From positions 558,001-622,000 of the forward strand of contig JAHBTX010000003.1 in assembly GCA_019638395.1 (NCBI GenBank): a DNA stretch of 64,000 nt. The letters run 5' to 3'. Under the pieces are notes generated by a model. That model did not search any database, had not been told where the DNA came from, and was given only the letters and a program-made list of their open reading frames with translations. Origin of the DNA: Cyclobacteriaceae bacterium (lineage in GTDB: Bacteria; Bacteroidota; Bacteroidia; Cytophagales; Cyclobacteriaceae). Position numbers and translations under genes: made by a program. Numbering within the stretch: position 1 is the stretch's first letter; each line of letters begins with the position of its first letter. Below are positions 22,223 to 30,065 of this stretch, one piece after another.

Positions 22223-24379
22223 ATGGAGACAATAACCAAAACAAGCAGACGCGATTTTTTGAAACTGGGTATTACAGCCGGTGGCGGATTGATGTTGAGT
22301 TTTAATTTGAACGATTCGTTTGCCGCCATTTTAAATGGTGACATAAAAACAAGTACCGCAGCAACGGTTGATTTCAATAGTTACCTCGCTATTTCGCCCG
22401 ATGATGTGATTACCATTTTCTCACCCAACCCCGAGTTGGGGCAGAACATCAAAACATCTTTCCCAATGGTGGTGGCCGAAGAGCTGGATGCCGATTGGAA
22501 AAAAGTAAAAGTAGCACAAGCCGCATTGGATGTAAAAAAATACGATCGTCAGCTAACCGGTGGTAGCGGTGCGGTTCCACATTCGTGGGAACGTTTGCGC
22601 AAAGCCGGAGCCACAGCACGCCAGATGTTAATAGAAGCTGCGGCTAAAAAGTGGAATGTAGCGGCATCTACACTTACAACCAACAATGGATTTGTGATTC
22701 ATCCGAACGGTACCAAACTAAGTTATGGTGCGTTGGCTACCGATGCTGCTACATTAACTGTTCCAGCCGATGTTAAACTAAAAAACCCGAAAGACTTTAA
22801 GCTGATTGGTACGGCCGTAGCCAATGTGGACAATAAAGAAATGATTACTGGCAAGCCATTATATGGGCTTGACTTCTACCGCGAGGGCATGTTGCATGCT
22901 ATGATTCAACGCCCGCCATCATTCGGCACAAAAATTAAATCAGTTGATGCCACGGCTGCAAAAGCACTACCAGGTATTGTAGATGTGGTTACATTCAAAA
23001 ACAATGTAGCCATCGTGGGTAAATCAACCTGGGAGATTATGAAAGCGCGCAAAGTGTTGAAGGTAGAATATGAAAATGCGGGTAACATTGAAAGCACAAC
23101 CGATCACGATAAGTTATTCAAGGAATTACTCGATAAACCCGAAGCTACTGTAAGAAGAAAGGATGGTGATGTAGAAGCGGCATTTAAGAATGCGGCTACT
23201 GTTATTAAGCGCGAGTATCAGTGCCCGTTCCTTTCGCATGCGCCTATGGAGCCGATGAATTTCTTTGCACATGTAAAAGCAGATGGTGTAGAGTTGATTG
23301 GCCCAACACAAACTCCTGATCGTGCGCGCATGGCAACGGCCCAATTGTTAGGCATTGCACCCGAAAAAATTACCGTTGAGCTTACGCGATTAGGTGGTGG
23401 CTTTGGCAGAAGACTGCAAGCCGATTACGTATTAGAAGCAGCTGAACTCTCGAAGTTGATTAATGCGCCCGTAAAAGTTACCTGGAGCCGTGAAGACGAT
23501 ATGATGGGAGGAAGTTATCGCCCGGCCGTTCGGTATCGCTTCGAAGCTGCACTGGATGCAACCGGTAACATGATTGGTTATAAGCTTCGCGGGGTGGGTA
23601 TTAACGCAGGTAATTCTACCCGCGAGGATAACTTTCCATCCGGAGCAGTTGAAAATTTATTGATCGAATCCATCGATCATCAATCGCCTATCACCACCGG
23701 AGCGTGGCGGGCCCCCATTACCAACTTTCTCGCTTTCGCGGAACAGGCCTTTTTAGATGAAGTAGCGTTGGCCGCTAAAAAAGATCCGGTTCAGTTTCGG
23801 TTGGAGTTATTGGATAAAGCCAAGCAATCGCCTACGGGAGCAATCAAGTATGATATTGATCGCACCAAAGCGGTTATCAATTTAGCAGCTGAAAAATCAG
23901 GTTGGGGTAAAAAGAAAAATCTGGCGCAAGGCTTCAGCGTGTATTTCTCTCATCGTTCGTATGTAGCGCAAGTAGCTGAAGTAGAAATGGTAAATGGCAA
24001 CCCTGTGTTGAAGAAAATCATTGCGGCTTCCGATTGCGGCATAGTTATTAACCTAAGTGGTGCCAAGCAACAGGTAGTGGGTGGTATTGTGGATGGCTTG
24101 GGCCATGCACTTTACGGACAAGTTACCTTTAAAGATGGTGCTGCCGAACAACGCAACTTTAACAACTACCGGTTGATTCGCTACAATGAAGTGCCGCAGG
24201 TGGAAGTGCACTTTGTTGATAACGGAATTGATCCTACAGGATTAGGAGAACCCGCGTTACCACCTACTGGTGGTGCGGTGGCCAATGCAATCTTTAAAGC
24301 AACAGGTAAGCGGTTATATAATCAACCCTTTACGCTGCAAGAAGAAATGAAAGGTGTGAAGTTAGGGCAGAAGATGTAA
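22223..24379 (+). CDS. iorB: Molybdopterin-binding subunit of a molybdenum hydroxylase (IorB-like)
   Basis: 718-residue catalytic subunit. The N-terminus has a twin-arginine motif (TSRRDFLKLG) followed by a hydrophobic stretch, predicting Tat export to the periplasm. Xanthine-oxidase-family signatures are LTRLGGGFGRR (about residue 385) and, near the C-terminus, GLGEPALPPTGGAVANA with the catalytic Glu. IorB-type enzymes hydroxylate N-heterocycles or aldehydes and use two subunits with no FAD subunit; electrons normally leave through a cytochrome, and none is encoded next to it. The name reflects the family, not a proven isoquinoline substrate. Confidence 0.9.
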   Translation: METITKTSRRDFLKLGITAGGGLMLSFNLNDSFAAILNGDIKTSTAATVDFNSYLAISPDDVITIFSPNPELGQNIKTSFPMVVAEELDADWKKVKVAQAALDVKKYDRQLTGGSGAVPHSWERLRKAGATARQMLIEAAAKKWNVAASTLTTNNGFVIHPNGTKLSYGALATDAATLTVPADVKLKNPKDFKLIGTAVANVDNKEMITGKPLYGLDFYREGMLHAMIQRPPSFGTKIKSVDATAAKALPGIVDVVTFKNNVAIVGKSTWEIMKARKVLKVEYENAGNIESTTDHDKLFKELLDKPEATVRRKDGDVEAAFKNAATVIKREYQCPFLSHAPMEPMNFFAHVKADGVELIGPTQTPDRARMATAQLLGIAPEKITVELTRLGGGFGRRLQADYVLEAAELSKLINAPVKVTWSREDDMMGGSYRPAVRYRFEAALDATGNMIGYKLRGVGINAGNSTREDNFPSGAVENLLIESIDHQSPITTGAWRAPITNFLAFAEQAFLDEVALAAKKDPVQFRLELLDKAKQSPTGAIKYDIDRTKAVINLAAEKSGWGKKKNLAQGFSVYFSHRSYVAQVAEVEMVNGNPVLKKIIAASDCGIVINLSGAKQQVVGGIVDGLGHALYGQVTFKDGAAEQRNFNNYRLIRYNEVPQVEVHFVDNGIDPTGLGEPALPPTGGAVANAIFKATGKRLYNQPFTLQEEMKGVKLGQKM

Positions 24380-24755
24380 GCTGAGTTCTACCTCATAGTT
24401 GAAAAAGGTTCACTTTATAAGCTATGTTTCAATGTGGTTAATTTTTTTAAGTAGTTCATAAATTGAATGGTTTGTTTGAAAGCGCAGCTTCTTACTTACA
24501 GGAAACTATTAAAAAATTCAAAGCGAATTCTAATTAACTCTCATTGCGCTGATATATTTTGATGAAGAACAGCGAACTTATGTGAACGAGTATTAGCGAA
24601 ATTGCCTTCAGAATAAATCTATGCTTCTATGTGGTTATTAATTAACCACATTGTCGCAAAACACCCCTTAAATGGCGGGTTTGTGTACCCGCAAGAATAC
24701 TTTCTGCTACTACCTTTACATTGTTTAAAGCAAAAAAAATTAAACCTCAATATTT
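24380..24755. other. Intergenic region with two inverted repeats, no gene seen
   Basis: 376 bases after iorB. A perfect 9-base-arm palindrome ATGTGGTTA-TTAAT-TAACCACAT sits at 24629-24651, and a GCGGGT-TTGTGT-ACCCGC hairpin at about 24676-24693. Only very short frames occur, none with recognisable content. Neither repeat has a T-run, so they look more like protein-binding sites or remnants than terminators. The SRPBCC gene promoter must lie in the last ~100 bases; TACCTTTA at 24711-24718 is a one-mismatch match to the -7 element. Confidence 0.5.
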
Positions 24756-25634
24756 ATGAGCGCAGCAATTAAAACTTCAATCACCGTAAAGGCATTGGTA
24801 AATGCTCCGGTGCAAATAGCGTGGCGTGCATACACTAATCCCGTAGCTGTTACTCAATGGAATTTTGCTTCTGATGATTGGTATTGCCCGCATGCAGAAA
24901 ACGATTTACGAAAGGGTGGCAAAATGAAGTCGCGCATGGAAGCCAAAGACGGAAGTTTTGGTTTCGACTTTGAAGCGATTTACGAAGAAGTAATCGACCA
25001 GAAAAAGTTAGCCTATGGTTTGGCCGATGGTCGCAAGGTTGTTATCACCTTTGAGAGCGATGGCGACAAAACAAACGTAGTTACCACGTTTGATGTCGAA
25101 AGTGAAAACCCTATTGAAATGCAGGAAGCCGGCTGGCAAGCTATTTTAAATAATTATAAAGCCTATGCCGAGCGTGCGGTGCGCATGGAAACATTGTATT
25201 TCGAAACAGAGATTAAAGCACCTGTAAATAAAGTTGCTACGATCATGTTGGGCGAAGATACTTATAAGGAATGGACTGCTGAGTTTAATCCTACTTCGCG
25301 GTATAAAGGTTCGTGGCAGAAAGGTTCGAAAATACTTTTTATCGGTACGGATAAAGATGGTAATGAAGAAGGCATGGTATCGCGTATCAAAGAGCATCTC
25401 CCCAATAAGTTTGTATCAATTGAACATTTGGGTATGGTGCACAAAGGCGAGGAGATCACCACTGGTAAAGTAGTAGAAGGTTGGGCTGGGGCATTAGAAA
25501 ATTATTCGTTTGCTGAAACCAAAACCGGAACAAAGCTCTGGGTAACCTTAGATTCAAATGAAGAGTTCAAAGACTACTTCTCAGAAGCTTGGCCACGCGC
25601 CCTTAAAAAATTGAAACAAATCTGCGAAGCCTGA
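24756..25634 (+). CDS. Tandem SRPBCC/AHSA1-domain protein
   Basis: 292 aa made of two START-like domains. Residues ~8-142 are an AHSA1 type I domain (VKALVNAPVQIAWRAYT, W.F.SDDWYCPHAENDLRKGGKM, GWQAILNNYKAYAE). Residues ~145-292 are a second SRPBCC domain (YFETEIKAPVNKVATIMLG, YKEWTAEFNPTSRYKGSW, W.RALKKLKQICEA). Most relatives carry one domain; this looks like a fusion of two neighbouring genes. First in a co-directional run with a VOC protein (7-base gap) and two DUF1801 proteins, a grouping common in Bacteroidota. Ligand unknown. Confidence 0.87.
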   Translation: MSAAIKTSITVKALVNAPVQIAWRAYTNPVAVTQWNFASDDWYCPHAENDLRKGGKMKSRMEAKDGSFGFDFEAIYEEVIDQKKLAYGLADGRKVVITFESDGDKTNVVTTFDVESENPIEMQEAGWQAILNNYKAYAERAVRMETLYFETEIKAPVNKVATIMLGEDTYKEWTAEFNPTSRYKGSWQKGSKILFIGTDKDGNEEGMVSRIKEHLPNKFVSIEHLGMVHKGEEITTGKVVEGWAGALENYSFAETKTGTKLWVTLDSNEEFKDYFSEAWPRALKKLKQICEA

Positions 25635-25641
25635 TTGAGCT

Positions 25642-26064
25642 ATGGAAAATCCAATCTTCCCTTGCCTGTGGTTTAATGGCCAGGCCAAAGCAGCCGCTGA
25701 GTTTTATTGTTCTGTGTTTAAGAACTCAAAAATTATTGCCGACACGCCAATGGTACTAACCTTTGAATTGAACGGTCGCAAGTTTATGGGATTGAATGGT
25801 GGGCCGCAGTTTACGTTTAATGAATCAGTTTCGTTTGTGGTAGAATGCGAAACTCAGGCCGAGATAGATCATTACTGGAATAAGCTTACAGAGGGTGGTA
25901 GCGAAAGCATGTGTGGCTGGTTGAAAGATAAGTTTGGCGTGTCGTGGCAAATTGTGCCTACCGTGCTGGGCGATTTGATGAGCGACCCCCAACGTGCTCC
26001 GCGTGTGGTGGAGGCATTTCTGAAAATGAAAAAGTTTGATATTGAAACTTTATTGAAAGCATAA
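25642..26064 (+). CDS. VOC family protein (PhnB-like)
   Basis: 140-residue vicinal-oxygen-chelate fold protein of the 3-demethylubiquinone-9 3-methyltransferase-like/PhnB-like group. Characteristic parts are PCLWFNGQAKAAAEFYCSVF near the start, FMGLNGGPQFTFNESVSFVVEC, the HYWNKLTEGGSE helix, and CGWLKDKFGVSWQIVPTVL. Despite the family name, methyltransferase activity is not expected; function is unknown. It lies 7 bases after the SRPBCC gene and 3 bases before a DUF1801 gene, so the set is translated from one transcript. Confidence 0.9.
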   Translation: MENPIFPCLWFNGQAKAAAEFYCSVFKNSKIIADTPMVLTFELNGRKFMGLNGGPQFTFNESVSFVVECETQAEIDHYWNKLTEGGSESMCGWLKDKFGVSWQIVPTVLGDLMSDPQRAPRVVEAFLKMKKFDIETLLKA

Positions 26065-26067
26065 ACA

Positions 26068-26421
26068 ATGAAAGCACCGGTTGCAGCTTCGATAGATGAG
26101 TACATTATCGGATTTCCAGTAGAAGTGCAGGTGATGTTGAAACAGATGCGTTATATTATTCATAAAGCTGCCCCTCATGCTGAAGAAAAAATCAGTTATG
26201 GTATGGCTGCATTTACCCTTAATGGAAAAAACCTGATCTACTTTGCAGGTAACAAAAAACATATCGGATTGTATGGCATACCAGATTCAAAGGAGTTTAA
26301 AAAAGATTTTGCTGCATATAAAACATCTGGCAAAGGCACCATTCAATTTCCGTTAGGTAAACCTCTACCTGTTGCGCTGATCACCCGAATTGTAAAACAT
26401 CGCATTCAAAAAATCTCCTAA
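26068..26421 (+). CDS. DUF1801 family protein, first of two paralogues
   Basis: 117-residue DUF1801 (YdhG-like) protein. The family pattern is complete: IDEYIIGFPVEVQVMLKQMR, IHKAAPHAEEKISYGMAAF, G.NLIYFAGNKKHIGLYG, then GKGTIQFPLGKPLPVALITRIVKHRI. Homologues are small cytoplasmic alpha/beta proteins; some are linked to iron chaperone-like or SRPBCC activities but no reaction is proven. Begins 3 bases after the VOC gene. A second copy starts 45 bases downstream, with a run of CCCAATA heptads between. Confidence 0.9.
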   Translation: MKAPVAASIDEYIIGFPVEVQVMLKQMRYIIHKAAPHAEEKISYGMAAFTLNGKNLIYFAGNKKHIGLYGIPDSKEFKKDFAAYKTSGKGTIQFPLGKPLPVALITRIVKHRIQKIS

Positions 26422-26460
26422 CCCAATACCCAATACCCAATACCCGATACCCAATACCCT
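26422..26460 (+). repeat. CCCAATA heptad array
   Basis: Five 7-base units in a row, CCCAATA three times, CCCGATA, CCCAATA, then CCCT. The array sits between the stop of one DUF1801 gene and the start of its paralogue, 7 bases before the ATG at 26467. It is the clearest example of block C, which also supplies the start codon at 11734. Unit number might vary between strains. Confidence 0.85.
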
Positions 26461-26466
26461 TAAAAC

Positions 26467-26850
26467 ATGCAACGCATCCCAGCCAAAGACATAGACGAAT
26501 ACATAGCTGCATTCTCGGGTAAAGTGCAGGAGAACCTGGTGAAGCTTCGTGCTACCATAAAGAAGGCCGCTCCTAAAGCTGAGGAGAAGATGAATTACGC
26601 TATTCCTACTTTTTTTCTGAATGGTAAAAATCTGGTGCACTTTGCCGCTTACGAAAAGCACATCGGGTTTTACCCTACACCATCGGGTGTTGCAGCCTTT
26701 GCCAAAGAGTTAAAACCATATTCTACTTCAAAGGGTGCTGTTCAGTTTCCGTTGGATAAACCCTTGCCCCTTGCTCTAATATCTAAAATTGTAAAGTATC
26801 GGGTTAAGGAAATCTCACTCGCAGCAATCAAAAAGAAAAAACAATCCTAA
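26467..26850 (+). CDS. DUF1801 family protein, second paralogue
   Basis: 127 aa and clearly related to the gene before: IDEYIAAFSGKVQENLVKLR, IKKAAPKAEEKMNYAIPTF, NLVHFAAYEKHIGFYPTPSG, KGAVQFPLDKPLPLALISKIVKYRV, with a lysine-rich tail. Tandem duplication with subsequent divergence is the simple explanation. The 45-base gap that separates the copies is a heptad repeat. Ends 62 bases before the sigma-factor gene, and no terminator is visible there. Confidence 0.9.
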   Translation: MQRIPAKDIDEYIAAFSGKVQENLVKLRATIKKAAPKAEEKMNYAIPTFFLNGKNLVHFAAYEKHIGFYPTPSGVAAFAKELKPYSTSKGAVQFPLDKPLPLALISKIVKYRVKEISLAAIKKKKQS

Positions 26851-26912
26851 ATTTTTTAATTCCGTACAATATAACCTCCGGCTTACGCGACTATCCTTAA
26901 AATCGCTGGCCA

Positions 26913-27479
26913 ATGAACCTGGCAATGCAAGAGTTAAAACAAAACACTTTTCTGCGCGAAAAAGATAAACTGTTAGGGTTTATCCGCAGCCGGGTAAGTA
27001 CGGTAGAAGAAGCCGAAGACATTCTACAGGATGTTTTTTACCAGTTTATCTCCGGGTTTCAAACCATTGAATCGCTGGATCGGGTAACCTCGTGGCTCTA
27101 CAGTGTAGCGCGCAATAAAATTATTGATCGCTATCGCAGAGATGCCGTTCGTCCACAACGCACCGATTTTGAGCTGCAGGCTGGCCGCGATGATGATGCA
27201 CCACTCACGCTACAGGAAATTTTGCCCGATCTGGATAGCAGCCCTGAATCAACTTTGCTGCGCGAAGCCATTTGGGACGAGATAACCGAAGCATTGGCCG
27301 AGTTACCTGCTGAGCAGCGCGAGATTTTTATTCAAAACGAAATAGAAGAGAAAGGTTTTCGGGAAATAGCAGCAGAAACCGGAGTTTCAATCAACACCCT
27401 GCTCTCGCGAAAGCGATACGCAATTATTGCTTTGCGAAAACGCCTGCAAAAATTTTATGATGACCTGATCGCCAATTAA
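26913..27479 (+). CDS. ECF-type RNA polymerase sigma factor
   Basis: 188 aa, sigma-70 family with region 2 (residues ~15-80: EDILQDVFYQF, SWLYSVARNKIIDRYRRD) and region 4 (residues ~125-185: LPAEQREIFIQNEIEEKGFREIAAETGVSINTLLSRKRYAI). No region 1 or 3, so an ECF sigma factor. No anti-sigma factor of the FecR or ZAS type follows; the next gene (20-base gap) is a short membrane protein that might serve in its place, an inference from position. Sigma-dependent targets cannot be read, but the efflux operon downstream is a candidate. Confidence 0.88.
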   Translation: MNLAMQELKQNTFLREKDKLLGFIRSRVSTVEEAEDILQDVFYQFISGFQTIESLDRVTSWLYSVARNKIIDRYRRDAVRPQRTDFELQAGRDDDAPLTLQEILPDLDSSPESTLLREAIWDEITEALAELPAEQREIFIQNEIEEKGFREIAAETGVSINTLLSRKRYAIIALRKRLQKFYDDLIAN

Positions 27480-27498
27480 TTTTTAAAAAATCAGAATT

Positions 27499-27867
27499 AT
27501 GAAGAAGCCTGTTAAAGTTCTTAAAGTAGTCATCCTCAGCATACTGGGGGTGGGCTTTATACTGGGCGTTATCTGGGGTACCATGTACCTGTGGAATTGG
27601 CTTGTGCCCGATTTATTTAATGGTCCTGTTATCAATATCTGGCAAACCTTAGGGTTGCTGGTACTTACGCGGATATTTTTTGGTAGTTGGGGTGGTGGAG
27701 GCTGCAAGCACAAAAACTCCAATGGCCCGTGGAAACATTACTGGAAAGAACGCTGGGCCAACATGAATGCCGAAGACCGCGAAAAGTTTAAACAGAAATT
27801 GAAAGACAAGTGGTGTTATAAGGATGAAAACACCCCGGCCGGCAATTCAGGCACTTCAAACGGTTGA
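27499..27867 (+). CDS. Small membrane protein following the sigma factor
   Basis: 122 aa of unrecognised family. One strong transmembrane segment (about residues 9-32) and a second hydrophobic stretch (about 45-65), then a glycine-cysteine patch (SWGGGGCKHK) and a basic, Trp-rich cytoplasmic or periplasmic tail (YWKERWANMNAEDREKFKQKLKDKW) that looks like an amphipathic helix. Adjacent to and probably co-transcribed with the ECF sigma gene, so an anti-sigma or envelope-sensing role is possible but unproven. Similar tails occur in small proteins next to sigma/TetR genes in Cytophagales. Confidence 0.7.
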   Translation: MKKPVKVLKVVILSILGVGFILGVIWGTMYLWNWLVPDLFNGPVINIWQTLGLLVLTRIFFGSWGGGGCKHKNSNGPWKHYWKERWANMNAEDREKFKQKLKDKWCYKDENTPAGNSGTSNG

Positions 27868-27947
27868 GGAGCCAGTTCAGCAAAAAATCACAAAAGATTT
27901 TTCTAAAACCTCGAACAAAAGCCAAAAAAGGGCGTTGAAGGAAACTG

Positions 27948-27986
27948 TGGAAACTTTTGGTAAAGCTAAAAGTTTCCATACTTTTG
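27948..27986 (+). promoter_or_regulatory. Promoter and overlapping palindromic operator of the first tetR-efflux operon
   Basis: TTTG (27956-27959) and TACTTTTG (27979-27986) are exact -33 and -7 elements spaced by 19 bases. A perfect inverted repeat TGGAAACTTTT (27948-27958) and AAAAGTTTCCA (27968-27978), with a 9-base spacer, overlaps the -33 element and fills the spacer up to the -7 element. This is the expected layout for autorepression by the TetR protein encoded just downstream. Transcription would begin about 5 bases before the ATG at 27995. Confidence 0.78.
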
Positions 27987-27994
27987 CCGGCCTT

Positions 27995-28642
27995 ATGGAA
28001 GAAACAGAGACATACGATAAGATTTTGGAAGGAGCGGAGGCACTTTTTATGAAGTATGGTATCCGCAGCGTTACCATGGACGACATAGCCCGCCACCTGG
28101 CAGTATCAAAAAAAACATTGTATCAATACTTTGCTGATAAGGATGAACTGGTTTACAAAATGTCAGAAACATTTTTAGATCGGGCCTTTAATCAGTACGA
28201 TGCAATCGCCCGAAATTCTAAAAACTCAATTGAAGAATTGAGTAAGATTTCGGTTTGTATGAAGCATGACATGGAGCACATGAATCCTTCCGTTTTGTTC
28301 GATTTGGAAAAATATCATCCCAAAGCGTGGACTTTATGGAGCGAACACAAAGGCAAGGTTATCAGCGAGTCGGTAATGCGCAACATTCGCAAAGGGATTG
28401 CAGATGGTTACTTCCGTGCCGAACTAAACCCGGAGATTATGGCACTTATACGCGTAGCTTTGATTGAAAGTGCATTTAATGGAAATGTGTTTCCACGCGA
28501 TCGGTTTAGCCTGATGGATGTCCAATCGCAACTCTTCGACTTGTTTGTACATGGGCTGTGTACCGAAAAAGGAAAAAAATTATATCAGAAATACAAAGAG
28601 AATACCCAAATAACCAACCAACCCAATGAAGCAGTTTTATAA
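27995..28642 (+). CDS. TetR/AcrR-family regulator of the first RND efflux operon
   Basis: 215 aa. The HTH domain occupies residues ~8-55 (ILEGAEALFMKYGIRSVTMDDIARHLAVSKKTLYQYFADKDELV) and the rest is the all-helical ligand domain. The start at 27995 is chosen because a full promoter-operator sits just before it; the longer open frame from 27824 would cross that site and overlap the preceding gene. The stop lies 17 bases inside tolC (28626), so translational coupling is likely. A repressor with an efflux operon under it is the standard logic; the inducer is unknown. Confidence 0.88.
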   Translation: MEETETYDKILEGAEALFMKYGIRSVTMDDIARHLAVSKKTLYQYFADKDELVYKMSETFLDRAFNQYDAIARNSKNSIEELSKISVCMKHDMEHMNPSVLFDLEKYHPKAWTLWSEHKGKVISESVMRNIRKGIADGYFRAELNPEIMALIRVALIESAFNGNVFPRDRFSLMDVQSQLFDLFVHGLCTEKGKKLYQKYKENTQITNQPNEAVL

Positions 28643-30044
28643 AATTTTTGTTTTGTTAATAGGTTTGGCTGTTGCGCAAAGCGCGTTGGCCCAAACAACA
28701 TTTACGTTAGAACAGTGCATTGACTACGCATTGAAAAATGCCGTTGATGCACAAAATGCAGTGCTGGATGAACGCATTGCCGCGGCCCGTGTTAAAGAAA
28801 CCGTAGGCTTGGGTTTACCACAGATAGCCGGCAGTGTTTCACTACAACACAATCAACAATTACAACGTTTTTTCGGATTATATAACGACAGTCCGGATGG
28901 CTTCAGTTTTTTCCCTTCCGGGATTCCGGGTGCCCAGAATGGCGATGTGCTGGCTGCACAAAACTTTTTTCAACTTAAGAGTAGCGGTAATGCAGGTGTT
29001 ACCATCAATCAGCTTCTGTTTAATGGTTCATACCTGGTGGGCTTGCAAGCAGCCAATGCTTACAAAGACCTATCGGTAAAAACCACCACTCAAACCAAAG
29101 AGCAAATAGTTCAAAATGTATCGAAGGCCTACTATGCTGTGCTAATTAATAAAGAGCGTTTAGGATTGTTCAATAGCAATATTGCCCGGGTAGATTCTTT
29201 GTTACGCAATACAAAAGCTTTATATCAAAATGGCTTTGCCGAGAAAATAGATGCCGACCGAATTCAGGTTACCTACAACAATATTTTAGTAGAGCGCGAC
29301 AAGTTTGTTAACCTGAATGAATTGAGCCTGGTGCTATTGAAATTTCAAATGGGCTATCCCATCGATCAACCCTTAACTGTAGTGGGCAACATACAGGAGT
29401 TGGAAGTTCCTGCTGTGGCCACAATTGGTAATCAAGACGATTATAAACTGCGCCCCGATTACCAGGTGCTGGAAGCTAACCGCAGGTTGCAACAGTTGAA
29501 TATTAAGAATAAATATGCTGAGGGTATGCCTTCACTTTCGGCATTTGCCAATCTGGGTTATGCAACGCAATCCAACAATGTATCGGGCCTGTTCAAAACC
29601 AATTCAAATGTGGAAGACCTGGGAGCAGTGGGCCCGGATAAATGGTACAGTTATTCTTTGTTTGGTGTAACACTTAATGTACCCATATTCTCGGGCATGC
29701 AACGCAGTTATAAAGTGCAGCAGGAAAAACTAACTATGCAAAAAATTGAAAATGGTTTTGTGAAGTTAAAGCATGGAATTGACCTGGAAGTGAAGCAGGC
29801 AGTTGTGAATTACGAAAATGCACTTAAAACACTAGCAGCTCAAAAAGAAAATATGGAATTGGCAAGCAGTATTGCCCGCGTAACCAAAATTAAGTACGAA
29901 CAAGGAGTGGGCGCTAACCTGGAAGTTGTAGATGCAGAAGATGCGCTTAAGCAAGCTCAGAACAATTATTACAATGCCTTATACGATGCCATGGTGGCTC
30001 GTGTGGATTTAGATAAGGCTTACGGAAAATTATCAATTAAATAA
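28626..30044 (+). CDS. TolC-family outer-membrane efflux protein (first operon)
   Basis: 472 aa outer-membrane channel of the OEP/TolC family with a Sec signal peptide (cleavage after ALA near residue 22). The family's two long helical-hairpin repeats are seen, with the conserved starts FTLEQCIDYALKNA (about 27-40) and YSLFGVTLNVPIFSG (about 340-354), and the C-terminal segment DAEDALKQAQNNYYNALYDAMVARVDLDKAYG. Overlaps the tetR stop by 17 bases and is 21 bases from the MFP gene. Forms the exit duct of a tripartite pump with the next two gene products. Confidence 0.93.
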   Translation: MKQFYKIFVLLIGLAVAQSALAQTTFTLEQCIDYALKNAVDAQNAVLDERIAAARVKETVGLGLPQIAGSVSLQHNQQLQRFFGLYNDSPDGFSFFPSGIPGAQNGDVLAAQNFFQLKSSGNAGVTINQLLFNGSYLVGLQAANAYKDLSVKTTTQTKEQIVQNVSKAYYAVLINKERLGLFNSNIARVDSLLRNTKALYQNGFAEKIDADRIQVTYNNILVERDKFVNLNELSLVLLKFQMGYPIDQPLTVVGNIQELEVPAVATIGNQDDYKLRPDYQVLEANRRLQQLNIKNKYAEGMPSLSAFANLGYATQSNNVSGLFKTNSNVEDLGAVGPDKWYSYSLFGVTLNVPIFSGMQRSYKVQQEKLTMQKIENGFVKLKHGIDLEVKQAVVNYENALKTLAAQKENMELASSIARVTKIKYEQGVGANLEVVDAEDALKQAQNNYYNALYDAMVARVDLDKAYGKLSIK

Positions 30045-30065
30045 AAACCAAAGAATATACCTGTT

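Noticed and set aside
26422-26460. CRISPR-like array of CCCAATA units
   Set aside because: The 7-base units are contiguous with no spacers and no cas genes are present; it is a simple tandem repeat.
27824-27994. Long N-terminal extension of the first TetR regulator (start at 27824)
   Set aside because: It would overlap the preceding gene and be interrupted by a full promoter and operator; the HTH domain starts properly from the ATG at 27995.
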